A stretch of DNA of 64,000 nt from Bathymodiolus brooksi (Eukaryota; Mollusca; Bivalvia; Mytilida; Modiolidae), in contig OY804579.1 in NCBI GenBank assembly GCA_963680875.1, forward strand, positions 17,127,506 to 17,191,505, written 5' to 3'. The position numbers and the translations under genes are program-made. Each line of letters starts with the position of its first letter. Position 1 is the first letter of the stretch. Below, piece by piece: positions 10,836 through 22,261 of the stretch. The notes under the pieces were generated by a model, which worked only from the letters and a program-made list of their open reading frames with translations, was not told the DNA's origin and ran no database searches.

Positions 10836-10997
10836 AGGTTCTTACATACGTTCTTGGGAAAGACCGGGTGATCTTCCACGAGTGATAGAAATTTTATATC
10901 TTTTCGCGAGTGGAGCGCAGCGAAACGAGCGAAAAGAAACAAAAATTTCTATCACCAGTGGAAGATCATCCAGGCTTTCCCAACAACGCATGCAAGT
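10836..10997. mobile_element. Hairpin element with GC-rich tip
   Basis: Arms of about 65 bp pair: TTGGGAAAGACCGGGTGATC with GATCATCCAGGCTTTCCCAA, and GATAGAAATTT with AAATTTCTATC. The tip is itself a short palindrome, TCGCGAGTGGAGCGCAGCGA. No coding capacity. Confidence 0.88.
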
Positions 10998-12440
10998 ACC
11001 TATTTCTTCCGTAAACCAACAACTTTCACTATCACAAACTCCTAGAGACCCCCGCCATTGATCAGTAACTAATTTGCATAAATTATCAGATCAATATCAT
11101 TGAGCGTTATGAAATACACATCACATAAAATTGACTTTTGTGACACGGACTAATAAACTAAGTAGCTTTCTACTGATATTTGAGCTTTTCTCACTAACAT
11201 TTTATTGAAAGTACAGTATTTTCCTTCATGAGACACCCCATACATGAAATATGACGTGACACATATTTTGACGTCATTGAAGAATGACGTCAAAGGTACG
11301 GAAAAGGACATCTAGAAATACGAAAAAATGAAAATAAAAGACACAAATATATTTAATACGGTTGGAATCTGTATTTGAAAAAAACCCGATGGTTAAATCC
11401 GTAATATATCTGTTATTCAGCTATCAGACAGGGTATATAATGTGACATTCCCGGCTTAGGATATATATTTAAACGATTTTTTCTTGTTAGAGGCGTTCTG
11501 ATTGGATGTCACAACGAGTAAAGACGAGTGCACGTGAACTCGTCTTACCTCGGTCGTCTCCACCCGAAAACGGCCATTTACGGAAGAATAGGAGAATCAT
11601 ACTGCAATCGGTTTTACCATATGTCGATTCTCTTATCCATTCTGGTTCCTTACACATGTGTGGTCTTACATTTGTACTTTGTTTTTTATTTTACTAGTTC
11701 TCCATATTTACATTTACATCCTCTATATTAACTATTTATTACGTATTTGTACCATGAAATAATCATCTGATATTTGATGGGTGAGTTGTGTTATGATGTT
11801 TAACGCCATTTTCAACAATATTTCAGTTATGTCGTGACGGTCAGTTTTATTGGTGCAGGAAACCGTAGTACCCGGAGAAAACCACCGACCTGGTGGAGAT
11901 TCCGCTTTTACATTTATAAACATGCTGGATTATGGTGATAGGAGAACTGATTGTGAAAGATGTACATGTGCGATGCTTGGATCGCCACCGTCTTTGATAT
12001 CTAGACCCTGACGTAGCCAAACTTTTAATAATATAGAAACTGGTGTTCGGGGAGGGGTCAGGGAACCGCTTCAGGTAAGCAATTCCAAAGGAGTCTGTAG
12101 GATCGATAATAGTTTTATTGTCAACGAATTAAGCTATTCCATTATGAAAACAGAAAAAGATATTCATGACAAGAGAAATATAATTTAGGAGTCAATATCA
12201 ACGTCAAGACTATATTAAGTCTATACATAGCAGTCGTTGTATTTGACTTTCTACGCGACTATAATGACTTCGATTAGATAATGAAGTTAGATATCTACAT
12301 TTCTATTACTATCACTATTGATAACTCTGATGGTGGACTAACAGAATCTCAGAGGATATCAATGAATGCTCGTATGGTTAACTTGCTACTAGTATGTTTC
12401 AATATTTACAGTTTCTACACTATGTAATTTATTAACACTT

Positions 12441-12586
12441 AGATCAATGTCCCTCAGGAATAGCTACCCTTAACCGATTATGGCTATCATGTTCACTGTG
12501 TACAAACTGACCCGGCAAAAAATGTTTGGACTCGTGCATATCTAATTCCGGAACGGAACCGGACTGTAAGAAGGCAAGAAGAAGGT
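12441..12586 (+). CDS. Possible exon of unknown function
   Basis: A frame reading LTDYGYHVHCVQTDPAKNVW then TRAYLIPERNRTVRRQEE runs to a GTAAGA donor at 12587. A stop lies just 5' of a possible acceptor. The amino-acid pattern is protein-like but matches nothing I recognise. It lies inside the 2.9 kb inverted-end element. Confidence 0.25.
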
Positions 12587-12929
12587 AAGAATTATGTTTA
12601 TTTTATTTTTTTTTGTATGTACTTGGGAGAAATAAATGCTTTATTAACCATTTCCTGCTGTCAGATGAAACATTTTGGCTATGTCATCGTATATTAATTG
12701 AGAAATAAGCGATAATGTGCCGCAAAATGATGATCAGCTTGACCCCATCCCCGAATTTCGCTCAGTTTCTCTTTGAATTGCTCGAATTGAATGGAAAGAA
12801 ATGTATTGAAGGAACGATTGATAACATTTTTATCTGAATGTTCCAACATTAATAAGTATGTCCTTATTATAAGAAAAACATAAGGTGTATCGTATCTTTG
12901 GACAAAGATCACAGAGAGCGATTATTGAT

Positions 12930-13189
12930 TTTCTGTCATCTTGTGAAATGTGTGTCGTCTACCGTGTGCACAATGTAAATGGACAACACATAGGTGAGAG
13001 CGATTATTGATTTTCTGTCTTGTTTTTTTTCTAACCAATCTGAACTAACTTGTTTTAATTTTTTGTATTAGGTGACATTTTCAAACATTATTACCCGAAA
13101 TATCACGTACTGACATTCCGTGGGTTACTGCGATGTAAAGCATTGCATAACGTTGTCTCACATACACCTCTCTATGGGAAACAGTGGTG
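12930..13189 (+). CDS. Possible two-exon coding patch of unknown function
   Basis: A frame reading CEMCVVYRVHNVNGQHI runs to a GGTGAG donor near 12991. After an 81-nt intron and a TATTAG acceptor it continues in phase as GDIFKHYYPKYHVL and on to PLYGKQW before TGA near 13189. A 25-bp duplication (GAGCGATTATTGATTTTCTG) spans both introns' flanks, so chance cannot be ruled out. Confidence 0.22.
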
Positions 13190-13707
13190 AACTCAATGTT
13201 TTTTAGTGATAACTATACACTGATCGCCTATATACATAGGCGTAGTACCTTAAAAAAAGTGGTACGGCCAATTTTTTTTTGTCGGAAGGGGTTATCTCCC
13301 ATATTTTTTTTAGGTATATGCACACAGATAAATTCTTGTGCATTTTCAGCCAAATAAAGAATAACGCTTACCTACCGGTGCACCTGGTCCATGCTCCCAT
13401 ATTTTTGTGGAGTCCTAGTTACTCTTTTACTTTTAGTTTTCTGTGTTTTCTTTCAGTTTAAGATGTCTTGCAACGGTTAAGTTAGTACAGTCAATGGACA
13501 TAAGTATTCCTGATTTCCGATCGGATCCCCCCCCCCCCCCCTTTACCTTCTATGTTATTTCATCTTTCTTCCAAAAAATATGTTGAAGCCATTCCTCCAC
13601 CAATTTCCTTTATAAAGAAAAATATTTGGAATTGTATTTGTAGTTCCCTTTCCGATTTTTGGTTTCTGAAACGCAATGGTAGACAGACATTTAAAAAAAA
13701 ATTATTA

Positions 13708-13872
13708 CGACATTAATATATGTTATTCAGCTATCAGACAGGGTATATAATGTGACATTTCCGGCTTAGGATCTATATTCCCTTCGGCTGCGCCTCAGGG
13801 AATATACATCGTAAGCCGGGAATGTCACATTATATACCCTGTCTGATAGCTGAATAACAGATATATTACGGA
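13708..13872. mobile_element. Hairpin element
   Basis: Arms of about 70 bp: TGTTATTCAGCTATCAGACA on the left and TGTCTGATAGCTGAATAACA on the right, meeting at TCCCTTCGGCTGCGCCTCAG. The right arm also serves as the inner part of the 13775-14058 inverted end. Confidence 0.9.
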
Positions 13873-14058
13873 TTTAACCTTTTTTTTTAAATACAACATT
13901 CAACTGTATTAAATAAATTTGCCTCTTTTATTTTCATTTTTCGTATCTCTAGGTGTCCATTTCCGTACCTTTGACGTCATTCTTCAATGACGTCAAAATA
14001 TGTGTCACGTCATATTTCATATATAGGGTGTCTCATGAAGGAAAATACTCTACTAAAT

Positions 14059-14720
14059 TTCTAAATCAATACAGTTTCATATGTAGTAAATTTTATAAAC
14101 TTTATAAATACAACATTAATATATCACATAACAAAACAACGGGTTTGCGAAACAGTTTCGATAATTCAAACGTTAACAACATGTAAATAAAACCTTGGTG
14201 TGGCCCCATGACGTCGAAAGTTTTCAAAGTTCAACGTTTTGTTTATTTGTTATGGTACAGCCGTGGAGCATAGGAGTTTGCTGAATTGATCAGGTATTTG
14301 TGACGGAATTAACGTTGTAATATTGTTTTGTTCATGCAGCCGTTTTGAGCATAAAAACAGCATTTAATTTGGTAAAAATACATTTATTATCCCGTATTAT
14401 ACCATTGATTCAGTGAAGCGTAATGTTTTGTCGTCCATGTTTTAATCGTTTTTGGGGACTGAAATATATACCCCGTCTGTTTTCCGAATATATGCTGACA
14501 TTCAGGGCAGAAGAACCAATGAAAATATGTGTAACAAACTAAATTCGTAATATCAAAGAATATCCTTTTTTCATCTCAAAATTATTTTTTTCTATCGCAA
14601 ATGTGGTACGGTTTGCCGTACCAGCCAAAAAAAGTGGTACGGTCGGAACCGTACCAACCGTACCGAGTGCTACGGCAGTGATATAGATGTATATTAAACT
14701 GTAATATAGATGTAAGGCAG
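14059..14720. other. Intergenic, with GTGGTACGG repeats
   Basis: No gene seen. At 14590-14665 the motif GTACGG/CCGTAC recurs about six times. A related AAAAAAAGTGGTACGG segment is at 13253-13267. Confidence 0.45.
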
Positions 14721-14730
14721 CATTAATTCA

Positions 14731-15455
14731 AAACTTACCTTCTTTTAGTGTTGAATTTTGTAGTAAATTGTCACTGCAATTAAAAACACCATACTTCATG
14801 ATAACATATACAGTGATCCCAGCAATCACGTTCCCAACAATAAATCCAACCAAACCAAACAGAATATACTTTCTTTTCACTGTTGTTGTGGCAGTTTTCC
14901 CTCGCACTAAGTTAGTATCTTTTGCATTTTGCAGAGACGAGTGTGTGTTGTTTAATGATTGTTTCCGATTGCCTTTCAAACTGTCATTTTTATTTGTGTC
15001 GCCACTAGAATTTAAAATGTCGTATGTGTGATTGCTGTTGTATGCTTCATTATTTCCACCATAATTAAATGTTTCATGCGTCTGCTGTTTGCTACCACGA
15101 ATTAATTCTTCGTACGTCTATTGTTTACCGCCACAATTTAATCCATCATACGTCTGCTGGTTGCCCCCACGATTTAATTTTCATACGTCTGCTGTTTGCC
15201 ACCGCAAATTATATCGTCATACGTCTGCTGTTTGCCCCCACGATTTAATTTTTCATACGTCTGTTGTTTGCCACCACAATTTAATCCATCATACGTCTGC
15301 TGTTTGCCGCCATTACATGTACCGTCGTCTGTTTTATTTTCCATTATTATAGGCTTATTGTCTGATATTGCATTCGACCCAAACGATTTCGAGCTTAAGT
15401 CGTGGTAGACATTCAACTTAACATTCCTCCTCGAACGTCCACTTGAATCGAACAT
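14731..15455 (-). pseudogene. Type II membrane protein exon with tandem YxxL/I (ITAM-like) repeats, disrupted
   Basis: The likely start at 15455 gives MFDSSGRSRRNVKLNVYHDL. Then come 12-residue repeats of the form GGKQQTYDGLNC: YDGL, YEKL, YDDI, YEKL, YDGL, YEEL, then degenerate units and YDIL. Next is a membrane segment, YILFGLVGFIVGNVIAGITV, and FNCSDNL before a GTAAGT donor at about 14730. The short N-terminal basic flank and downstream membrane segment suggest an N-in topology with extracellular exons beyond. One base is missing in an A run near 15181 (AAAA where sister units have AAAAA) and a TAG replaces CAG near 15118. The frame is therefore broken twice. The first could be a sequencing error; the nonsense change less so. 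Confidence 0.55.
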
Positions 15456-15491
15456 TGTCTTTGTTTCTATTATATATTCAAGTATGCACAA

Positions 15492-16084
15492 ACATGCCTT
15501 TCTTGATCAAATATTTAATCTCATCGTAGCTTTGTTAGATTTGAATTGATTACGACATCCAAATAAAAATAATGAAATAGAAAATAAGATACATTTGTAT
15601 GCAGTATACTATTGAAGTTGTACCAATACAAATTGTCTCTGAGTATGGAAAACTAGTTGAGTATCAGAATTACAAACAAATTACATGTAGTCTGTATTTT
15701 TCTGCTAAAATGAAGACTTGTTTTGTGAAAAGTCAAATAGACTCACGAAATTACATCCCATCATTACAATACATATGCACTAAATTTTAATCTCTACTCT
15801 TTTTGCTTTGTAAATTAGTACTTCATGACGACATGACGACATGAAACACATGTGTTCGTACTTCTGCTTTTATGGTATGATTGTTGTTTTATATCCGGAT
15901 ATTTTCTTTCATTGAAAATCTCGTTCGACGCCTTGATAGTGGTGACATTTCATGGGTCTCAACTCATAGAGGAGCCAGGTGGTGTCAGGTCATAACACGA
16001 AAAGCTTGACCATGTACCATAGTGAGTAACACGTTTGGAGCAAACTCCCTGCAGATTAAATACCTCTATTGTAGATTTGTAGGA
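15492..16084. other. No recognised feature
   Basis: AT-rich 5' flank of the membrane-protein exon. CATGACGA is tandemly duplicated near 15832. Confidence 0.35.
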
Positions 16085-16335
16085 ATAAGAGTTTGAAGAT
16101 ACCAAGGGGTAATCAGAATCCGTATATCGAAGAAGGACACACAACACAACGACCGAAAGAAAAGGGACAAGCAACGATCTAGAAAACACTACAGAGAAAC
16201 CTAACTTGGATCGAGCAACACGAACCCCACTAAAACCAGGTGTATCGTTAGGGTAGGTAAGCAGTTGGCTGCTCCACTAATGGCGCCCACTGTGTTACTC
16301 TAGTGACAAACTCGGTGATTAGTCATGAACGAAGA
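16085..16335 (+). repeat. Interspersed repeat B
   Basis: Begins GTTTGAAGATACCAAGGGGT and retains GAGCAACACGAACCCCAC and the GCGCCCACTGTGTTACTC end. A second, more diverged copy follows at 16480-16735, ending GACACCCGTCATGTTTCAC. Confidence 0.75.
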
Positions 16336-16739
16336 AAGGACCGGGAGATGTTTGTGACAAGTGTAGAGTGGACGTGTTGTAGCCGCTACAATAAGCTATT
16401 AGTTGTTCATCCCTACATAACTATCCTTACTCTTATTTAATTATTTTCTTTATTGATAACATCATTTTTTTTTAAATAAACGTTAGAGAAACCCGAAGGG
16501 ACAATCAAGAATGGACAATCCAGAGATATTGTCAACATTGGACTCCAGAACCAGAACGAAGACAAACAAACCAAACTACACAACACAGGAAACTACAAAG
16601 ATGAGCTACACGGATCCAACAATACACAAGGGACGACGCGAGGAACTCGGGAATGGTAAGCAGTTGCTGTGTCTTATAGGACACCCGTCATGTTTCACAT
16701 AGTCAAATCCAGTGAATATCTTGTCGGTAATAAAGGATA

Positions 16740-17408
16740 GAAAAAGACATACGTAAATGGTAAAAGATCCATTGCCATTTGACGAATTGATATTTCAGAT
16801 CGATCAGCCTATTCGCGATTACGGTCGTATAATTTTTGTAGCGATTACATCAATCTAGCCATGCTTTAGTATTTTTCCGTCAGGAGCTGAGTTCTGTTCA
16901 GAAAATCACTTCATACGCTGGTGCTACTGGAATATTGCTACCAATGAATGGGGAAGTTGACTATTGGAAAAGTCATCATGTTTGCCGTAGAGTTTTGTTT
17001 TAAATCTTCATCCGTTGTTGATTTCAAGGTGAAGGTCAATGTAGGAATCAGATTTGTGAGTGTCATCAGTATCCTTTAATGACTTCAAGCTAAATTGGAT
17101 AAATGAGATGCAAATAATAACCGAATCGATAATTGTTGAGTGACATATCATCATCTATATATCGCACTCTCTGTATCCTTAATTCGTCAGATGGGAATTT
17201 CCCATGACAAGTATTTTTGTTTCCGTAGATCGTTGAATTCTGGAATTACATTGCAGTAATTCCACATAAGGAGTAGTTTAGTTTGATTGAATACAAAAAT
17301 GGACTCTGATCTTTTTGGGTTTATTTAGTTTCCCAACGTTTCTACTAAGATGCCTCCAAACTATCATGTACCGCATTATAAGCTTATTTTAACGTATAAT
17401 TTGTACAA
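16740..17408. other. No recognised feature
   Basis: Unique-looking sequence up to the point where the palindrome partner leaves the window. Confidence 0.35.
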
Positions 17409-17559
17409 TACATGATTCAGACTCATTTCTGAGCTATAACGGTGTCTAAAATTATGTCCGAAAAATCATTAAAACTTTTTTGCCAAAACAATATATCGAG
17501 TTTGTTTTGTAGTCCTTTATACCTTTAACTTTATGTATATGGTTATTTTGAAATTATTA

Positions 17560-17705
17560 TGTCTTTTTTCATTACTTAGGAGTGGCAGCAGTTAGTGGTT
17601 CTTGGCAGACATTACAATAGTTTTGTTCATTGTAACCTTGTTCTCGTAATGAATATAACTTTAATACTACTCAATTGACGTTAAACTCAATCAATCAATC
17701 GTTTT
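17560..17705 (+). mobile_element. SINE tail remnant
   Basis: Contains CATTGTAACCTTGTTCTCGT and the reverse form of a TTTAACGTCAATTGAG tail followed by CAATCAATC. The right-arm partner is at 63712-63830. Confidence 0.5.
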
Positions 17706-18167
17706 TGCAATGAAATCGAAGATTAGCAAACCATGTTTAAGAAAAGTAAATGTAATAACGGGATTATTTCTGATATACAAAATGTATAAGACCAAGCATA
17801 TGTAACATGTACGGCGTGTTACTCCATTTTGTCCGTATCCGTTTTCACGGAGCTTGATAAGCTATAAAATTGAGACCCAAACTACTAAGAGTCAAGACCA
17901 AACTTTCCTGAACAATTGCAACAATAACATATGGTTTGGAAATTCAACACAATATGCATCCTTTAAAACAATTCCCAGACCTTAACTTTTACAGCAAACT
18001 AACTTCCAGTCCATCTAGAAACTACAAATAAAACAGCGCTCAAACATATATTATAAAACAATTCATATAAGCACGAAAAGACAAACACAAACTTTGTCAA
18101 ACATTGAAACACTTATGTTTCACGAATGCTGAGCATAAACAGCACAAAATATAGAACAATCAAGTTA

Positions 18168-18280
18168 CCTGTTGTGAGATGTGGGATTCATGCGCCAGCA
18201 GTAATGGACGGGTAATGGACGGGTACATTTTGTGAGCCTCTTCCATAAGGAGTCCTAGTGGTGCAAATGAATAATTTAGA
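18168..18280 (-). pseudogene. Left-arm version of a candidate exon
   Basis: Pairs with 63162-63237. The minus-strand frame reads MEEAHKMYPSITRPLLLAHE then SHISQQ before GTAACT. Relative to the right arm it carries a small duplication-type change (GTAATGGACGG repeated), but it stays open. Confidence 0.2.
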
Positions 18281-18394
18281 ATGAATCAGTCTTCAAAGAT
18301 ACTAAATATGGTTTAGGTTTGCTCGAGTCAACTTTTCGAGTATATATTTTGCTTAAATAACTTTTATGTATCCTCTTGTAAACATTACTATGGG

Positions 18395-19381
18395 CATAAT
18401 GGAACTGAAAAAAATGGCGACCAGCAAAATTAAAAATGTAAACACAGGTGAAATGTCCGATTCAACTAAACGCAAGAACCCATATAGTCCTCATGAACTG
18501 ATCATCAAAAACAAGTGTCCCGTCAGACTAAGCCTAGAAAATTTAGCTATTCTGCCGACGATTTAGATAAATCTGGTATTAACGACACTAAGGTTGAGCA
18601 AATTCTTGCTAAAAAGCCCGGAACCACCATCAACATCCAAGAACTTGTTTGTGGTGAGTTAAAAGATGATTGTTTTATTAATAAACTAGTTCCAAAGATA
18701 TACGAGTCCGTTTGTCAAAAACTTGAGGAAAAGTATGTTACTCTTGTGAATGACGTTGTCAAACCATTACAAGAAACTGTCAATAAAGAAGCAGAACTTA
18801 TAAAACAACAAAGAACTACAATTGACAAACATGTAGAAAAATTACCTCAACCCGAACACACCGTGCACAAACAGGATGAACACATGAAAACACTACAACA
18901 AACAGTTACTGATCTTAAGGCAAATATTACCGATCTCCAAAACAACATATCTGACCTACACATGAGATTATAAGACCAGGAGCAATACTCCCTCCGCATT
19001 AGCCTTCGTTTTCATAATATTCCATGTGGAGACCCCAGAAACATGTATGAAATGAATACAGATCAAATAATATTAGATACCTGTAATGATGTACTAAAAG
19101 TACCAATTACAATAAAGGAAATCGGAAGAACTCACCCATTAGACAAGGTCCGTGGTGGTAAAATTCAAGTAATAGCTAGATTTTCTACTTACCGTCAAAG
19201 AAACTTGGTGTTTAGTGCTAAGCGTAGCTTAAAAAACCACAAAGATAATGTATTTATTACAGAAAATCTTACTCCGAGAAGACGGAAGATCATGGACGAC
19301 CTTAATTATCTTTGTGTTAACCACGTGGTTTTGCTTACGTTCCATATTATGACATCTTGCATATATACATTGATATTATAG
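18395..19381 (+). pseudogene. Non-LTR retrotransposon ORF1, left copy
   Basis: A coiled-coil segment (LQQTVTDLKANITDLQNNIS) is followed by an RRM-like C-terminal part: EQYSLRISLRFHNI, KVPITIKEIGRTHPLDK, GGKIQVIARFSTYRQRN and NVFITENLTPRRR. A 5 nt deletion near 18500 shifts the N-terminal frame, a TAA follows DLHMRL at 18971, and the 3' end is cut by a deletion of about 200 bp near 19322. The nonsense codon is shared with the right arm, so it predates the duplication. Confidence 0.75.
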
Positions 19382-19857
19382 TAATATAATAATAACACAA
19401 TAGTTATTGACTAGTTTGTTTTTAGCGTGTTGTTACTAAACATTAATCCCTCTGTTATGGTAATCTAAAATAACCAACACGTGTCCTATTCTAAAAAGAG
19501 CTCCCACAATGAATAAAGCGTGAAATAAATTAATCTATTATACACAAGTCTATAAAGGTCAATGTTCGGGTGTACTCGACTTATTAATTTGAATTTATTT
19601 TCAGAAATAAAAACAATATTATTTCATTCGTCATTTAAAATCAACTTTCTAACGAAATGATTTAGTAACAACACGTTATGGGTTTTATATGTTTATGTAT
19701 TTTTTATAAATATATTATTTGTGATATTTTCTTTTCCATTGGTTCAACAAATTTATATTTAGGACTCCCAGATGGGAAATCTGTCATGCCGATATGTGCA
19801 AAGGGAAGTGTTTTGTATATAGAATAATATTTTGTACCTTTTCTTATTGTTCTAATG

Positions 19858-20583
19858 TTTATTATTTTATTTTTGTGTTTTATACTTATAATTTTTTCTA
19901 TGATCACTATCATTGATGTACATGCCTTTTGTTTGTGTTTTATACTTATGATTTTTTCTATGATCACTATCATTGATGTACATGCCTTTTGTTTGTGTTT
20001 TATACTTATGATTTTTTCTATGATCACTATCATTGATGTACATGCCTTTTGTTTGTGTTTAACCTATCGTTATAATTTTTTCTATGATCACTATCATTGA
20101 TGTACATGCCTTTTGTTTGTGTTTAACCTATCGTTATAATTTTTTCTATGATCACTATCATTGATGTACATGCCTTTTGTTTGTGTTTAACCTATCGTTA
20201 TGATTTTTTCTATGATCACTATCATTGATGTACATGCCTTTTGTTTGTGTTTAACCTATCGTTATGATTTTTTCTATGATCACTATCATTGATGTACATG
20301 CCTTTTGTTTGTGTTTAACCTATCGTTATGATTTTTTCTATGATCACTATCATTGATGTACATGCCTTTTGTTTGTGTTTAACCTATCGTTATGATTTTT
20401 TCTATGATCACTATCATTGATGTACATGCCTTTTGTTTGTGTTTAACCTATCGTTATGATTTTTTCTATGATCACTATCATTGATGTACATGCCTTTTGT
20501 TTGTGTTTAACCTATCGTTATAATTTTTTCTATGATCACTATCATTGATGTACATCCCTTTTGTTTGTGTTACCTATCGTTAT
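19858..20583 (+). repeat. 60/64-bp minisatellite, 11 units
   Basis: GATCACTATCATTGATGTAC recurs eleven times from 19905 to 20534. The first units are 60 bp with TATACTTATGATTTT; later units are 64 bp with AACCTATCGTTATRATTTT. The right arm has a single unit at 61280-61350. It lies between the ORF1 and ORF2 remnants of the same retroelement. Frames across the array are artefacts. Confidence 0.93.
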
Positions 20584-20589
20584 AATTTT

Positions 20590-21020
20590 TATTTGATTTT
20601 TGTGTTTGATGATGGGTAATGACATTGTCGCTTACAGAATTGCGATAGGTTCATTTTATCTCAGAACTAGATCTGTCGTCGTCAAAAACGTGCTGGTTTC
20701 CTTAAAATTGTCATTCTACGTCTTATTAGTTTTACTTTTAATCATACATCGACTGTCTCTAATAAATTATAAATTTCATCAATAGCAACTTATTTGGATG
20801 CTTTTGTCAAAACATATCATTTACCTTGTTACTTTTGCAAATTTGGCTTTTGGGCAATGATGTAGCTGAAAATCCTGGACCAGAAACTAAGGTAGGTGAA
20901 GTCAGTGTTTTTCATTGGAACTGTAGAAGTATTAGACATAAACTTGATCATTTACAAATCATAAGTAATGACTCATCAATAATTTGTGGTACTGAAAGTC
21001 ATGTAGATGAAAATATATTT
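20590..21020 (+). mobile_element. 2A-bearing non-LTR retrotransposon ORF2 5' end, left arm
   Basis: A hydrophobic frame MCLMMGNDIVAY (20600-20785) overlaps a second frame reading NLFGCFCQNISFTLLLLQ then LLGNDVAENPGPETKVG and VSVFHWNCRSIRHKLDHLQ. The sequence breaks off after TESHVDENI at 21020. The 2A-like core is DVAENPGP, where the common form is DVExNPGP. The right-arm partner at 60843-61260 has lost the NPGP codons. Confidence 0.75.
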
Positions 21021-21093
21021 TTTTTTAACAACAATAATATTTGATTCAAACGCTTATTACAACCAGCTTCATAAGCCCAAGCTTCTTATGAAG

Positions 21094-21129
<36 letters not shown>

Positions 21130-21660
21130 AATATAGAGAAATTTGCGACACAATTATATTAAAATAATTCATATTCAAATAGTTTACAAATAATTCTGTA
21201 GTCTTTTCTGAAATGAACTTTTCTGAATTATTTCATTTCCTCTATATATTTGAAGGTATTCCCTAGCAAACAATGAGTAAACATCAAGCCTTTTAGTTTT
21301 TTGCTCTGAAATGTAATATGCCTTATATATTGAAAATCCAATGATTGTAAGAAAATAATTTAAGTCATAATAGCATTTATCGAATATTTTATAACCGAAT
21401 ACAAAGTTATATCATTCTCTATTCCACTTTTTTTTCATAACAATTCTTTTATTTTCCCCAAAACTCTTTGAAAAAAATACAAGTCCTAAAGTAGTGACAA
21501 TAGTCTTCCACTATATTACATAAATTGCATAAACTATTTTTCATGAATTTCCATTTTAAAAGTATCTTTTTAGTAGGAATAATGAAATGTAATAATTTCC
21601 ATCTGAAAATCTTCAACTTATTTTCACTTAAATAATTAAATATTTGTTCTTGCGTTGTAA
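21021..21660. other. AT-rich left-arm-specific sequence
   Basis: A dinucleotide TA tract lies at 21095-21123. No gene recognised; this segment has no counterpart in the right arm. Confidence 0.4.
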
Positions 21661-21840
21661 ATATCCATAAACAATATTAATATTTGTTCTTGAATTGTAA
21701 ATATTCATAAACAATATTAATATTTTTTCTTGCATTGTAAATATCCATAAACAATATTAATATTTGTTCTTGCATTATAACTATTAGAAACAATACTAAT
21801 ATTTTTTTCTTGCATTGTAGCTATTAAAATCAATATTTTT
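21650..21840 (-). repeat. 40-bp minisatellite, short inverted array
   Basis: About five units with TTCTTGCATTGTAAATATCC, the reverse complement of the arrays at 720-1200 and 58740-59790. The right arm has the much longer array. Confidence 0.85.
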
Positions 21841-22202
21841 TGTCCAATTGTTATGTACAGGTTTTTGCTAATCATGTCTATTTAATTGAATTGACCATGC
21901 TGAACAATTCCTCTCAAGATCCTATGCTACAGACGAATGAGTTTTTTCAAGCTTTCGTTCAAGAACATTCCATCCGGATCAGCTCCAGATTTCAAAAGCT
22001 GTGTTTTAAACTCGCTGAAGGGGAGTCCCAAAATCTGTTGATAATATCAAAAATTAACATTATTATTCAATATCGTCCTGTCAAAATTAAAACAGTTATG
22101 TGTTAATACAGTCATGGTAGTCCAATTAGAAATTGTTTCTAGGCTAAAAATAGAATTTGTCCACTCCACGATATATCTGAAATGCTGCTGAAATTGGCAT
22201 TA

Positions 22203-22205
22203 CAC

Positions 22206-22260
<55 letters not shown>
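22203..22260 (+). repeat. (CAAT)n microsatellite at a SINE tail
   Basis: About 14 units; the right-arm partner at 58241-58352 has about 28. A poly-C run at 22450-22466 pairs with poly-G at 58036-58051. Confidence 0.9.

Positions 22261-22261
<1 letters not shown>

Larger units (their letters stand above)
11200..14058. mobile_element. 2.9-kb element with about 280-bp inverted ends
   Basis: 11200-11475 is repeated in inverse at 13775-14058. Both ends start with AGTATTTTCCTTCATGAGAC, contain a doubled TGACGTCA palindrome (near 11270 and 13975), and run inward through CGTAATATATCTGTTATTC. The right end continues into a complete hairpin (13708-13872). The interior holds a SINE-2 remnant at 11795-11925, two exon-like patches and a poly-C run at 13529-13542. 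No transposase was recognised, so it is either nonautonomous or formed from two separate insertions of one hairpin family. Confidence 0.65.

Noticed and set aside
12694..12912. 72-residue minus-strand frame starting MIFVQRYDTP
   Set aside because: No splice or domain support; it opposes the weak exon candidates.
15089..15408. Plus-strand SYVCCLPP repeat proteins
   Set aside because: They are antisense shadows of the YxxL repeat; the minus strand has the transmembrane segment, splice donor and sensible start.
20600..20785. Stand-alone 61-residue membrane protein
   Set aside because: The frame occurs only as the leader of retroelement copies and is followed by the 2A/endonuclease frame.
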